Origin: Pedobacter sp. BAL39 | GTDB lineage: Bacteria > Bacteroidota > Bacteroidia > Sphingobacteriales > Sphingobacteriaceae | NCBI RefSeq assembly: GCF_000170795.1 | Contig: NZ_ABCM01000018.1 | Span: 1-64,000 of the forward strand | Length of the DNA stretch: 64,000 bases | Direction: 5' to 3' | Part shown: positions 46,707 to 53,889 of the stretch, piece after piece | Numbering within the stretch: the stretch's first letter is position 1 | How the letters are laid out: each line of letters opens with the position of its first letter | Notes under the pieces: generated by a model | Seen by the model: the letters and a program-made list of their open reading frames with translations, nothing else | Told to the model about the DNA's origin: nothing | Database searches by the model: none | Made by a program: the position numbers and the translations under genes

Positions 46707-47046
46707 TTGCCTTACAAAGATACATTAACTTTAAAAAGAAAAGATAGTAATAATTGCTAACAAACGCACGGTATTATTCAGCATCCAATCTATTTCTGAT
46801 GTTGCGATGTTCTGCACATCCTGCTCTGCCTTGATGTAGTTTCGCTGAATCATACCCGAATCTACGTGCTGTTTAGCAATCTTTTTACTTAAAATTCAAT
46901 CAATGAATTATACATAAAAATATGTCCAACTAAATACAACATTTTTAGATATCGTGCAGTTCAATGGTTGGGCATGATTGGACGGTTCTGTGACGGCTAT
47001 CCTACCAGATGATAAAAAAGCAAAGATTATCAATAATAGCATCAGC
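46707..47046. other. intergenic region with a possible degraded reading frame
   Basis: 340 nt between the sigma gene and an HxlR gene. On the minus strand 46734-46895 is open for 54 codons (AKQHVDSGMIQRNYIKAEQ... ending LLAIITIFSF) with protein-like composition but no start at its head. I do not recognise it and treat it as a probable gene remnant. Nothing else is evident. Confidence 0.35.
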
Positions 47047-47391
47047 TTACTGCTTGAATATCTGCTGCCGGTGATTCAATCCCCATTTGTAAAGACTATT
47101 TACAATCTGTTTTAAGCTTTTTGCATACGGTGTTACAGAGTATTCGATTCTTACTGGATAATCGTCAAAAACAGTTCGTTTGATCAACTGATGCTGTTCC
47201 AATTCTTTTAATTCCTTGGCAAGCACTTTAGGCGTTATTTTAAGTACTGAGGCTTCTATCTCTTTAAATCTTTTATTTCCGTCTAAAAGGGCGACTATGA
47301 TTAGTATTTTCCATTTGCCGCTAATCACATCAAGTGTGTCCCGTATAGCAAGCATTTGATGCATGCAATCTTGTGAATTGTCCTTTTTCAT
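47047..47391 (-). CDS. HxlR family transcriptional regulator
   Basis: 114 residues with the HxlR winged helix: LDVISGKWKILIIVALLDGNKRFKEIEASVLKITPKVLAKELKELEQHQLIKRTVFDDYPVRIEYSVTPYAKSL. An N-terminal Cys (position 9, DNSQDCMHQM) is in the usual place for thiol-based sensing. It is divergent from an Old Yellow Enzyme gene with two palindromes in the 153-nt spacer, a common arrangement in which an HxlR protein represses an electrophile-reducing enzyme. Confidence 0.92.
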   Translation of the reverse strand: MKKDNSQDCMHQMLAIRDTLDVISGKWKILIIVALLDGNKRFKEIEASVLKITPKVLAKELKELEQHQLIKRTVFDDYPVRIEYSVTPYAKSLKQIVNSLYKWGLNHRQQIFKQ

Positions 47392-47404
47392 CTATGTAAT
47401 TTAC

Positions 47405-47438
47405 TTTCCTTAAGGAAATCGCTTCCCTTTGGAAAGCG
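47405..47438. promoter_or_regulatory. probable HxlR operator: two adjacent palindromes
   Basis: A perfect 14-bp palindrome TTTCCTTAAGGAAA (47405-47418) is followed by an imperfect one, CGCTTCCCTTTGGAAAGCG (47420-47438). Both share the half-site CTTTCC/GGAAAG. They lie just in front of the HxlR start and overlap the upstream part of the proposed OYE promoter. Confidence 0.65.
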
Positions 47439-47454
47439 AATTTAAATAACTTTG
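47428..47454 (+). promoter_or_regulatory. putative promoter of the Old Yellow Enzyme gene
   Basis: TAACTTTG (47447-47454) fits the Bacteroidota -7 box. TTTG (47428-47431) is a possible -33 box, although the 15-nt spacer is short. The upstream element lies inside the second palindrome, consistent with repression by HxlR. Confidence 0.4.
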
Positions 47455-47544
47455 TTTCCGTTTCCAAGACATAAATAAACAATCGTATTGCTGTCCAAAA
47501 GCAAGATAAACTGTTAAATACTCACATTAATATAAACGAACAGA

Positions 47545-48657
47545 ATGAATTCAAGTCCACTATTTTCCCCATTTCATAATCAAAACTTAAGTTTAAAAAA
47601 CAGGTTTGTTATGGCTCCCATGACCCGATGCAGGACCGGGAGAACAGGTGTTCCTACCGCTATGAACGCCGAGTACTATGCACAGCGCGCTTCAGCTGGA
47701 TTAATTATTAGCGAAGCAACAAATGTTTCACCTGAAGCATTAGGGTTCGCCTTTACACCCGGTATTTACAATGATGAACAAGAAGGCGGCTGGAGACAGG
47801 TAACTGATGCGGTTCACGCGGCCGGTGGCAAAATATTTTGTCAGCTATGGCACGTTGGTCGAATATCACATTCTTCCATGCAGCCGAACGGAATGCTGCC
47901 AGTTGCTCCTTCGGCTGTCAAGCCGGACGCACGGTGCTTTACTGAGAATGGCTTCAAATCGTGTGCCACACCCCGGGCTTTAGAATTAGAGGAAATTCCG
48001 GGACTAATCGAGCAGTTCTTTCATGCTACGAAAAGAGCAAGGCAGGCCGGTTTCGACGGAGTGGAAATCTTGGCGGGAGGCGGGTACCTTATCGATCAAT
48101 TTCTTAAAGACAAGACGAACCGACGAACTGATGATTATGGTGGTTCCATTCCGAATAGATCACGGTTTTTAATAGAAGTTGTCGAAGCTGCAATAAAGGC
48201 TTGGAGCCCCGATCATATAGGCGTTCGTATCTCACCGGTTGGAACTGTTAACGATATTGACGACAGTAATCCAGAGGAGTTATTTTCGCATGTAGCGGAG
48301 CAGCTTAGCGCCTATGAACTAGCGTACCTACATGTTATGGAGAATACTGTACCCGGCTCACCACGGGAGGATACTTATGATCTTTTAATGGAAAAGCTTC
48401 GAAAGCTCTACAAAGGTGTCTATATAGGAAACAGCGGGTATGATCTGAAATTGGCGATAAACAGACAACAGGATAATCTCGCAGATCTGATTGCATTTGG
48501 CCGGCCATTCATTGCTAATCCGGATTTGGTACAACGCTTCAAAATTGGTGCAGCTCTTAATGAACCGGACAACTCAACATTCTATGATGGGGGAGGGTCG
48601 GTTGGCTATACCGATTACCCGTTTCTCCCAAATGATTCTGTATGGTCTACCGGATAA
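47545..48657 (+). CDS. Old Yellow Enzyme family NADH:flavin oxidoreductase (alkene reductase)
   Basis: 370 residues with OYE landmarks: NRFVMAPMTRCRTG near 20-33, ATNVSPEALGFAFTPGIY near 58-75, CQLWHVGRISH near 99-109, FDGVEILAGGGYLIDQFLKDKTNRRTDDYGGSIPNR near 171-206, and the C-terminal FGRPFIANPDLVQRF. It is an FMN enzyme that reduces activated C=C bonds and nitro compounds with NAD(P)H. The usual family wording GAHGYLLDQFL is EILAGGGYLIDQFL here, so a substrate-pocket His is replaced by Gly, which may alter activity. It is divergent from an HxlR regulator. Confidence 0.92.
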   Translation: MNSSPLFSPFHNQNLSLKNRFVMAPMTRCRTGRTGVPTAMNAEYYAQRASAGLIISEATNVSPEALGFAFTPGIYNDEQEGGWRQVTDAVHAAGGKIFCQLWHVGRISHSSMQPNGMLPVAPSAVKPDARCFTENGFKSCATPRALELEEIPGLIEQFFHATKRARQAGFDGVEILAGGGYLIDQFLKDKTNRRTDDYGGSIPNRSRFLIEVVEAAIKAWSPDHIGVRISPVGTVNDIDDSNPEELFSHVAEQLSAYELAYLHVMENTVPGSPREDTYDLLMEKLRKLYKGVYIGNSGYDLKLAINRQQDNLADLIAFGRPFIANPDLVQRFKIGAALNEPDNSTFYDGGGSVGYTDYPFLPNDSVWSTG

Positions 48658-48927
48658 CGTCATTGTTTTCTGCGGTGCTTGCCATATAGATGCTTATCTA
48701 TCTCTTGGATACAATAGCATTTAATTTCGGAGCATATAATTCCAAATATTCGCGAAAACCTTTGGCATCAATATATTTGTGTACACGATGTTATAGGCAG
48801 CTATAGGTGGTTTTTGATCAGCGGCGCAGCTGGATGGATTAAGGAACAGGACATGAGGTGTTTGTCACTGCCTATTATCGCCTAATCGCAGAAGTTGCAA
48901 ACCAAGAACATGATTAAGGAGACGAAA

Positions 48928-48967
48928 ACACTAAATCTGTGGGTCAATTGACCCACAGATTTAGTGT
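48928..48967. repeat. perfect 40-bp palindrome
   Basis: The left arm ACACTAAATCTGTGGGTCAA (48928-48947) is followed immediately by its exact reverse complement to 48967, with no spacer. On the minus strand it is followed by a short T run (GTTTTC), on the plus strand by AATAC. It could be a bidirectional terminator, a binding site for a dimeric protein, or a cruciform site. Confidence 0.85.
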
Positions 48968-48979
48968 AATACAAACTAT

Positions 48980-49081
48980 TTATTTTATAGAAAATTCTCT
49001 CAGCTCCGTCAATTCTATGGCTAATTCTTTTTTATTTTCTTCCGTCACTCCCGGATACATTTTAACTTGTATATGTGGCAT
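48980..49081 (-). pseudogene. truncated 4-oxalocrotonate tautomerase family protein
   Basis: The minus-strand ATG at 49081 opens a 33-codon frame starting MPHIQVKMYPGVTEENKKEL and ending at TAA 48982-48980. The start, with Pro at position 2 (the catalytic N-terminal proline after Met removal) and the strand-helix pattern, matches tautomerase superfamily proteins. Those are about 60-130 residues, so this is a 5' fragment. Confidence 0.6.
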
Positions 49082-49093
49082 ACGTATAAAAAA

Positions 49094-49162
49094 TTAATGT
49101 AAAAGGTTTTTCTTGAATTCGTTGGGACTCGGTGATAAAAATTGTTTTTCCCATTTTTCTAA
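49094..49162 (-). pseudogene. C-terminal scrap of an AraC-type regulator
   Basis: A 22-codon minus-strand frame ending LSPSPNEFKKNLLH and a stop resembles the last turn of AraC DNA-binding domains (GLSPNEFRK...). Sequence upstream is interrupted by a stop in the same frame. It lies just before the truncated tautomerase, suggesting a decayed regulator-tautomerase pair. Weak evidence because the match is short. Confidence 0.3.
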
Positions 49163-49646
49163 TATGTTTTAGATTCAAAATTAGACAAAGTGGACACCAG
49201 CTGACTGATACAGATGTAGGAATCTCTTATACCTTTTTACGGAAGGGGGGACAGACATTCAGGCTAATCTTTACTATGGGGAAATACATCAGTATCATTT
49301 AAAACTTATTTAATGGGCAGCTGTACCGTACTTTCCAATTCGTTTTTAAATAGCCTGTGTTTTTTTTGGTTGGTGCCTTTGGATAGCAGCTTCACTGCAG
49401 TGGCAAATTGTTGGATAACTCACGTAGTTAAACGAGTTTCGGAACCGCAAAGGATAAATGTTGGTTTTGCCTTAAATAACTTGGTAAACGATAAGGATCT
49501 TTTTCTGGAAAATCTTATCAATGAATTATACACAAAAACATACACAACAAAACACAAAATTCATGAAAAATAGGGGTAATTTTTATTTAGTTAGAAACGG
49601 GAACGATTTAAAACCGTGTTTAAAGTACAGATAGGCTAGAAAAAAA

Positions 49647-49686
49647 GAAAGGGTTGCTCCATCCAGACACATCCCTATTCTAACCA
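49647..49686. repeat. right copy of exact 40-bp direct repeat
   Basis: Identical over all 40 bases and in the same orientation as 33031-33070. The following sequence (ggttctcctgtagcgagccc near 49720-49739) is not shared with the left copy. Confidence 0.9.
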
Positions 49687-50351
49687 AATATAAACCTGTA
49701 TGAACGGGTTTTCTCTTTAGGTTCTCCTGTAGCGAGCCCAGATCAGATGATCCTTTACTCAAGCTAAACAGCGAACAATTATTTCAATCTCTCAATCAGG
49801 CAATGTTAGCTTAACATTTGCGTAACATTATCGCCTTTTGTTGAAACAAATATAGTAAATATTTTAGAGTGTACAAAATACACTATGCTTTTTTTTCTTA
49901 ATCCAAGTAAGACGACGCTATTAAGCCATTAAAATGGCTTGTAGATATCATGAATGGTGATTTTGCTAATGTAATTTTAATGTCATAGGTGTTTTTTATG
50001 CCAATTCGTGTATAAAATGTACAATCAAATGCTAAAATTGTATAATATAAAAATGTCAATATTTGATTTTATGGTTTTATTTCTCAGGCAACTTGCAGAT
50101 CAAAGACATGTAATGTGTGTGTTTTATAATTTTTCTACTAAAAATGGTTGGTATTTTGTGTTTTTCCGTGCTAAAAGATCGTTTGTTAGCTTTTATTTTA
50201 GTTTTTAAATGTGAATTATCGGCTTTAATGCCTTTTGATTCACCCAAATTGATGGCTCTTTAAAGTTGCAACGGGGGATTTTTAAATTATTTATACCCAG
50301 TCTGAACTACATAATTTAAGGTTGACAGGAAAATAAAAGCACATATTCTTG

Positions 50352-50359
50352 TATGTTTG
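50352..50359 (+). promoter_or_regulatory. putative -7 box before the 42-residue frame
   Basis: TATGTTTG fits TAnnTTTG and lies 20 nt before the ATG at 50380. No convincing -33 element is present at the usual distance. Confidence 0.25.
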
Positions 50360-50379
50360 CCTGACCAATCAGATTAAGT

Positions 50380-50508
50380 ATGAAAAATTTGAGTTATCCA
50401 TTATTAATCGTTCTGTTTTCCAGTGCCATCATGTTTAAAGTGTTTGGGTTGATCTGCGGAATCATGAACGATAATCTTTTTGAAATTAAGACTTGCTTTT
50501 TAAAGTAG
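50380..50508 (+). CDS. possible small membrane peptide (42 residues)
   Basis: Small frame starting MKNLSYPLLIVLFSSAIMFK, with one hydrophobic helix at about 6-30 and a short polar tail (NDNLFEIKTCFLK). Support is limited to a start close behind a TAnnTTTG box and a protein-like hydrophobic profile in an otherwise empty region. No family recognised, and it may be chance. Confidence 0.25.
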   Translation: MKNLSYPLLIVLFSSAIMFKVFGLICGIMNDNLFEIKTCFLK

Positions 50509-50666
50509 TTTGTCAGTCAATTCCAGACTGCCTATTATTTTTGACACTAATGTCTTTTTATCAGGAAAGTATTGTCAGGAAAAAAGGATAGCAGATTTTA
50601 AAAATACGTTTTAGTACAACTGAATAGACCTTCTTGATAAACGTTTAAGATACGGTTATAACCAGA

Positions 50667-50702
50667 ACCAGCTGTGATTAGGGGATCACAGCTGGTCTTT
50701 TG
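50667..50702 (+). terminator. hairpin terminator
   Basis: Perfect 12-bp stem ACCAGCTGTGAT / ATCACAGCTGGT with loop TAGGGG, followed by CTTTTGG. It lies 85 nt past the stop of the minus-strand gene at 50787 and could serve that gene as well. Confidence 0.65.
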
Positions 50703-50786
50703 GCAATCTAATATAGGGGGAGATATTATTCTGCGCCGTATCGCCCAATAATCCTGCCATAGATGCAGGAATGGCAATAAAAAGTA

Positions 50787-51032
50787 TTATTTCTGAGTGT
50801 TTTCCAGGTAGGTGCTGAGCAGATTTTTAAGATAGATATCAGGTTTAGGCATGGTGATCACTGTACCGGGTTCCTTGTCCTGCGATTGTTTAAGGTAGTT
50901 TGCTTTGATCTTTCCCCAGTCTCTTGAATATAACTGGATAAAAGTTTCTACAAACTGTTCTCCCGTGTAGTCTTTTGGAAGCTTACTCAACACTGCTTCA
51001 ATTTTCTCTTCTTTTCTATGTAATACTGCCAT
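50787..51032 (-). CDS. small hypothetical cytoplasmic protein
   Basis: 81 residues (MAVLHRKEEKIEAVLSKLPKDYTGEQFVETFIQLYSRDWGKI...), charged and mainly helical, with no signal peptide or membrane segment. The composition, the normal start and the terminator-like hairpin downstream support a real gene. I do not recognise a family. It is alone on the minus strand, divergent from the DUF92 gene. Confidence 0.65.
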   Translation of the reverse strand: MAVLHRKEEKIEAVLSKLPKDYTGEQFVETFIQLYSRDWGKIKANYLKQSQDKEPGTVITMPKPDIYLKNLLSTYLENTQK

Positions 51033-51126
51033 GATGTTTTTTTAATTTTTCAAAGTTACAAATTTTAACGTCTCCTTTGCTGCCGAAGACCTGAAAACAG
51101 GCTGACATTAGCTATATTCGCTTTAT

Positions 51127-51843
51127 ATGCCGCATGTAAACCTCTATTTTCTTCCCGTACTGCTGTTGCTGATTGCCGTAATGGTATTTTGTATGCGGGC
51201 CAGAAAGCTGACGATCACAGCGGGTATTGCTGCATTGTTTTTGGGTGCCCTGGTTTATTTGGCTGCCAGGGAGCGAGGGTTGATCCTGCTGTTCACCTTT
51301 TTCATTTTGAGCGTGCTGGCTACGGCTCATGGAAAACGCAGGAAGGCCGGGACAGACTCCGTAGCCAGGCATCCTGAAGGACGGGATGTATGGCAGGTAT
51401 TGGCCAATGGCGGCATGAGTGGGTTACTTGCTGTCGCCATACTCATCGATCCGCTCCATCAATCTTTGTATCTCCTGATGATGGCGGCGAGTCTGGCTGC
51501 AGCATTGTCGGACACCCTTTCCTCGGAACTTGGAACGGTGTATGGCCGTGGCTTTTACCACATCCTGAACTTCAGGAAAGACTTCAAAGGACTGGATGGT
51601 GTGGTCAGTATCGAGGGTACGCTGATTGGCGCTATTGCCGCGGGGTTGATGGGCTTGATTTATGGAGGATGGAGCAGACTCAGTATGTATGTTGCAGTGG
51701 CCGGCATCCTGGGGAACCTTATGGATTCTGTGCTTGGTGCCGCATTCGAAAGGCGTCAATACATTGGGAACAATACCGTCAATTTTCTAAATACGCTGTT
51801 TGCGGCGCTGGTTGCGCTATGTGGTATGCTTTTTTTAAGTTAA
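51127..51843 (+). CDS. DUF92 family integral membrane protein
   Basis: 238 residues with about six membrane helices (LLLLIAVMVFCM, ITAGIAALFLGALVYLA, LILLFTFFILSVLATAHG and others). The family signature is ALSDTLSSELGTVYGRGFYHIL near 133-154, then LDGVVSIEGTLIGAIAAGLMGLIY and GNLMDSVLGAAFERRQYIGNNTVNFLNTLFAA. Relatives include plant and cyanobacterial VTE6-like phytyl-phosphate kinases, but most bacterial members lack an assigned function, so only the family is claimed. Confidence 0.9.
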   Translation: MPHVNLYFLPVLLLLIAVMVFCMRARKLTITAGIAALFLGALVYLAARERGLILLFTFFILSVLATAHGKRRKAGTDSVARHPEGRDVWQVLANGGMSGLLAVAILIDPLHQSLYLLMMAASLAAALSDTLSSELGTVYGRGFYHILNFRKDFKGLDGVVSIEGTLIGAIAAGLMGLIYGGWSRLSMYVAVAGILGNLMDSVLGAAFERRQYIGNNTVNFLNTLFAALVALCGMLFLS

Positions 51844-51976
51844 CTTGTCTTTTTTGCTGCGTTAAATTTGTGTTATTGAATTTTTGCTTTCAGCCCGTCT
51901 GCAATTGAAAACTTAATATAAAGATTTGTCGCTCCTTTTATTCATCTGATTATCTTTATGGTCAAGATCGGTAAAG

Positions 51977-52567
51977 ATGTATTGGTACGAAGACGAGGTA
52001 AAAAGGTTGGAGCGTGAGTGTTCTTATACAGGTCATGAGCCTGATGTGATTTTCTATGGTAGCTCTTCGATCCGGCTTTGGGATCAGCTGCATGATGACT
52101 TTGCAGGACTTAAAGTGGTGAATCTCGGTTTTGGAGGTTCTACGCTGGCGGCTTGCGTATGGTTTTTTGAGCGCATTATGATGCATTATGAACCAAAGGC
52201 ACTCGTGGTTTATGCCGGCGACAATGACCTTGGGGATGGCAGGAACCCGGAGGAGATCTTTATTTTCTTCCAGCACCTTATGGTGAAGGCAGCGGCAAGG
52301 TATGGCGACCGGATTCCCTGTTATTTTGTTTCCCTGAAGCCAAGCTCCAGTCGCTGGCACATGGCAGATAGTTTCCGTTATACCAACAACCTCATTGAAA
52401 GTGAAATCATCAAGCTGAGTGGCAACTGGACATTTATTGATGTATTCAAAAAGATGCTCGATAAATCAGGACATCCTCAAAAGGAACTGTATGCCCAGGA
52501 TGAGCTGCACCTTAGCAGGGAAGGTTATTTGTTGTGGAAGGAAGTCATTCGGCATGCAATAGGTTAA
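51977..52567 (+). CDS. SGNH/GDSL family hydrolase
   Basis: 196 residues without a signal peptide. Block I is VIFYGSSSIRLW with the catalytic Ser at about 30. Block II is NLGFGGSTL (Gly at about 55). Block III is VVYAGDNDLGDG with the Asn. Block V is DELHLSREGY with the Asp/His pair. SGNH hydrolases deacylate esters or carbohydrates. The esterase that follows after 68 nt suggests a small ester-hydrolase unit. The substrate is unknown. Confidence 0.9.
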   Translation: MYWYEDEVKRLERECSYTGHEPDVIFYGSSSIRLWDQLHDDFAGLKVVNLGFGGSTLAACVWFFERIMMHYEPKALVVYAGDNDLGDGRNPEEIFIFFQHLMVKAAARYGDRIPCYFVSLKPSSSRWHMADSFRYTNNLIESEIIKLSGNWTFIDVFKKMLDKSGHPQKELYAQDELHLSREGYLLWKEVIRHAIG

Positions 52568-52635
52568 TCATTACCACGAATTAACAATTATCTAACATAT
52601 AAGGCTGATCTTCCACAAGATAACCATCGGGCAGC

Positions 52636-53364
52636 ATGAACAGAGAATACCACAAGTGGTTTAGTCATCGGTTAAACCGGGATATGGAGCTTTTAATTTT
52701 TGGCCATGGCGGAAGGGTCATATTGTTCTTTCCGACCAGGATGGCCAGGTTTTACGATTATGAAAATTGGGGCATCATTGCTGCTATGCAAGCTCAGATC
52801 GACAGGGGGGAGGTTCAGCTCTTTTGTGTCGACAGCATTGATGGAGAGAGTTTTTATAATCCGCATCTGCATCCTGCAGCGCGTATGGAAAGGCACCTGC
52901 AATATGAGCGTTATATCCTGGAGGAGGTGATTCCCCTGATGCATCAAAAAAATAACAGTGGATGGCATCAGGTGGCGGGTTGCAGTATGGGCGCTTACCA
53001 TGCCATGAACCTCGCCATGAAATATCCCTGGTTGTTTAAAAAGGCTGTAGGCATCAGCGGACGCTACGACCTCACTTCCAGTCCGGGGCATTTTAAAGAC
53101 CTGTTTGATGGCTATCACAACGAAGATGTGTATTTTAATATGCCCGGTCAGTACATCTCCAACTTGTCTGATCCTTACCTTCTTGACGCCGTAAGACAGA
53201 TGGAAATTATTATTGCCATCGGCGAAGCGGATCCATTTCTGGCGGGCAATAAGGAATTCAGCAATGTGCTCTGGGAGAAAAATATTCCCAATCAGCTTTA
53301 TCTGTGGCAGGACGATGCACATCGCGCAAAATACTGGCGCCAGATGGTGCCCTTGTATTTGTGA
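52636..53364 (+). CDS. alpha/beta-hydrolase fold esterase
   Basis: 242 residues. It opens with EYHKWFSHRLNRDMELLIFGHGGRVILFFPT, typical of esterases of the putative esterase/esterase-D-like group. The nucleophile elbow is GCSMG with Ser at about 117. The oxyanion and lid regions are followed by IAIGEADPF (acid) and WQDDAHRAKYWR with the catalytic His near the C-terminus. No signal peptide, so cytoplasmic. Probably co-transcribed with the SGNH hydrolase. Confidence 0.85.
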   Translation: MNREYHKWFSHRLNRDMELLIFGHGGRVILFFPTRMARFYDYENWGIIAAMQAQIDRGEVQLFCVDSIDGESFYNPHLHPAARMERHLQYERYILEEVIPLMHQKNNSGWHQVAGCSMGAYHAMNLAMKYPWLFKKAVGISGRYDLTSSPGHFKDLFDGYHNEDVYFNMPGQYISNLSDPYLLDAVRQMEIIIAIGEADPFLAGNKEFSNVLWEKNIPNQLYLWQDDAHRAKYWRQMVPLYL

Positions 53365-53889
53365 CAATTGGAATGGGGCACATACCGTCGTCATCTATAT
53401 TAAGTTCTGTTACTGTTTACGTTTGATAGGTGATTCAGAGGGTTTTTCCAGAGGGTTGCTAGGGCCTTGATACAGCAGATTGATGTATCAACACCGTATA
53501 AATTATGGAGCATCGTTGTCTTAATATGAGGCTTATCCAAAACCAATATACTATGAAGACAGGCCGGGAGCTGAAGGTTTTAAATTAAAATCGGGTGATG
53601 CAATGACTCATTCATTGCTGAACAAATATTCACAAAGGAATTGTATTTTCAAAATTATTCATTGTGGCTTATAAAATAGCGGAAGATTTAATTTGATCAG
53701 TTCTTTTTGAATGGTTTTTTCTTGTAAAGTGACCGTCATCACTTGTTAATTTTGGTGTTGTAACTGTAATTATGACGTTTTAAGTGTGAAAAACCGCTAA
53801 TCTGCTGAGTGCTATGATATAAATATTCTTTTTTGTGCTCAAAATATCACCAATATGCTATTTTTGGAGCGACACAAAAACCATAACGA
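53365..53889. other. intergenic region before the GH2 gene
   Basis: 525 nt, AT-rich. No gene, repeat or terminator recognised, apart from the promoter candidate at its right end. Confidence 0.5.
53831..53866 (+). promoter_or_regulatory. putative promoter of the GH2 beta-galactosidase gene
   Basis: TATTTTTG (53859-53866) fits the -7 box TAnnTTTG and lies 23 nt before the ATG. TTTTG (53831-53835) is a possible -33 element with a 23-nt spacer, at the long end of the usual range. Confidence 0.45.

Larger units (their letters stand above)
48658..50786. other. gene-poor AT-rich region with decayed fragments
   Basis: About 2.1 kb without an intact recognisable gene of normal size. Seen inside: a possible oxidoreductase-like scrap on the plus strand near 48808-48905 (FLISGAAGWI, then GHEVFVTAYYRL in another frame), a perfect 40-bp palindrome, a truncated tautomerase, an AraC C-terminal scrap, the right copy of the 40-bp direct repeat, a 42-codon small frame at 50380 and a hairpin terminator at 50667. 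Base composition from 49.8 to 50.4 kb is markedly more AT-rich than its surroundings. Confidence 0.6.

Noticed and set aside
46900..46925. Similarity of tcaatgaattatacataaaa to a stretch near 49520-49545
   Set aside because: Short, imperfect and AT-rich; not distinguishable from chance without a genome-wide count.
49313..49573. 86-codon plus-strand frame (MGSCTVLSNSF...)
   Set aside because: No family resemblance, and the opposite strand also has a protein-like stretch there (KNELESTVQLPIK). Neither has a start signal or context, so I treat the area as decayed DNA.
49715..49745. Stretch ggttctcctgtagcgagccc that looks like the complement of a tRNA 3' end next to the 40-bp repeat
   Set aside because: No cloverleaf, anticodon arm or 5' half could be built around it, so no tRNA or attachment site is claimed.
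50008..50208. 66-codon frame MYKMYNQMLKLY...
   Set aside because: AT-rich low-complexity composition (Phe, Tyr, Lys, Met) and no start signal; likely chance.
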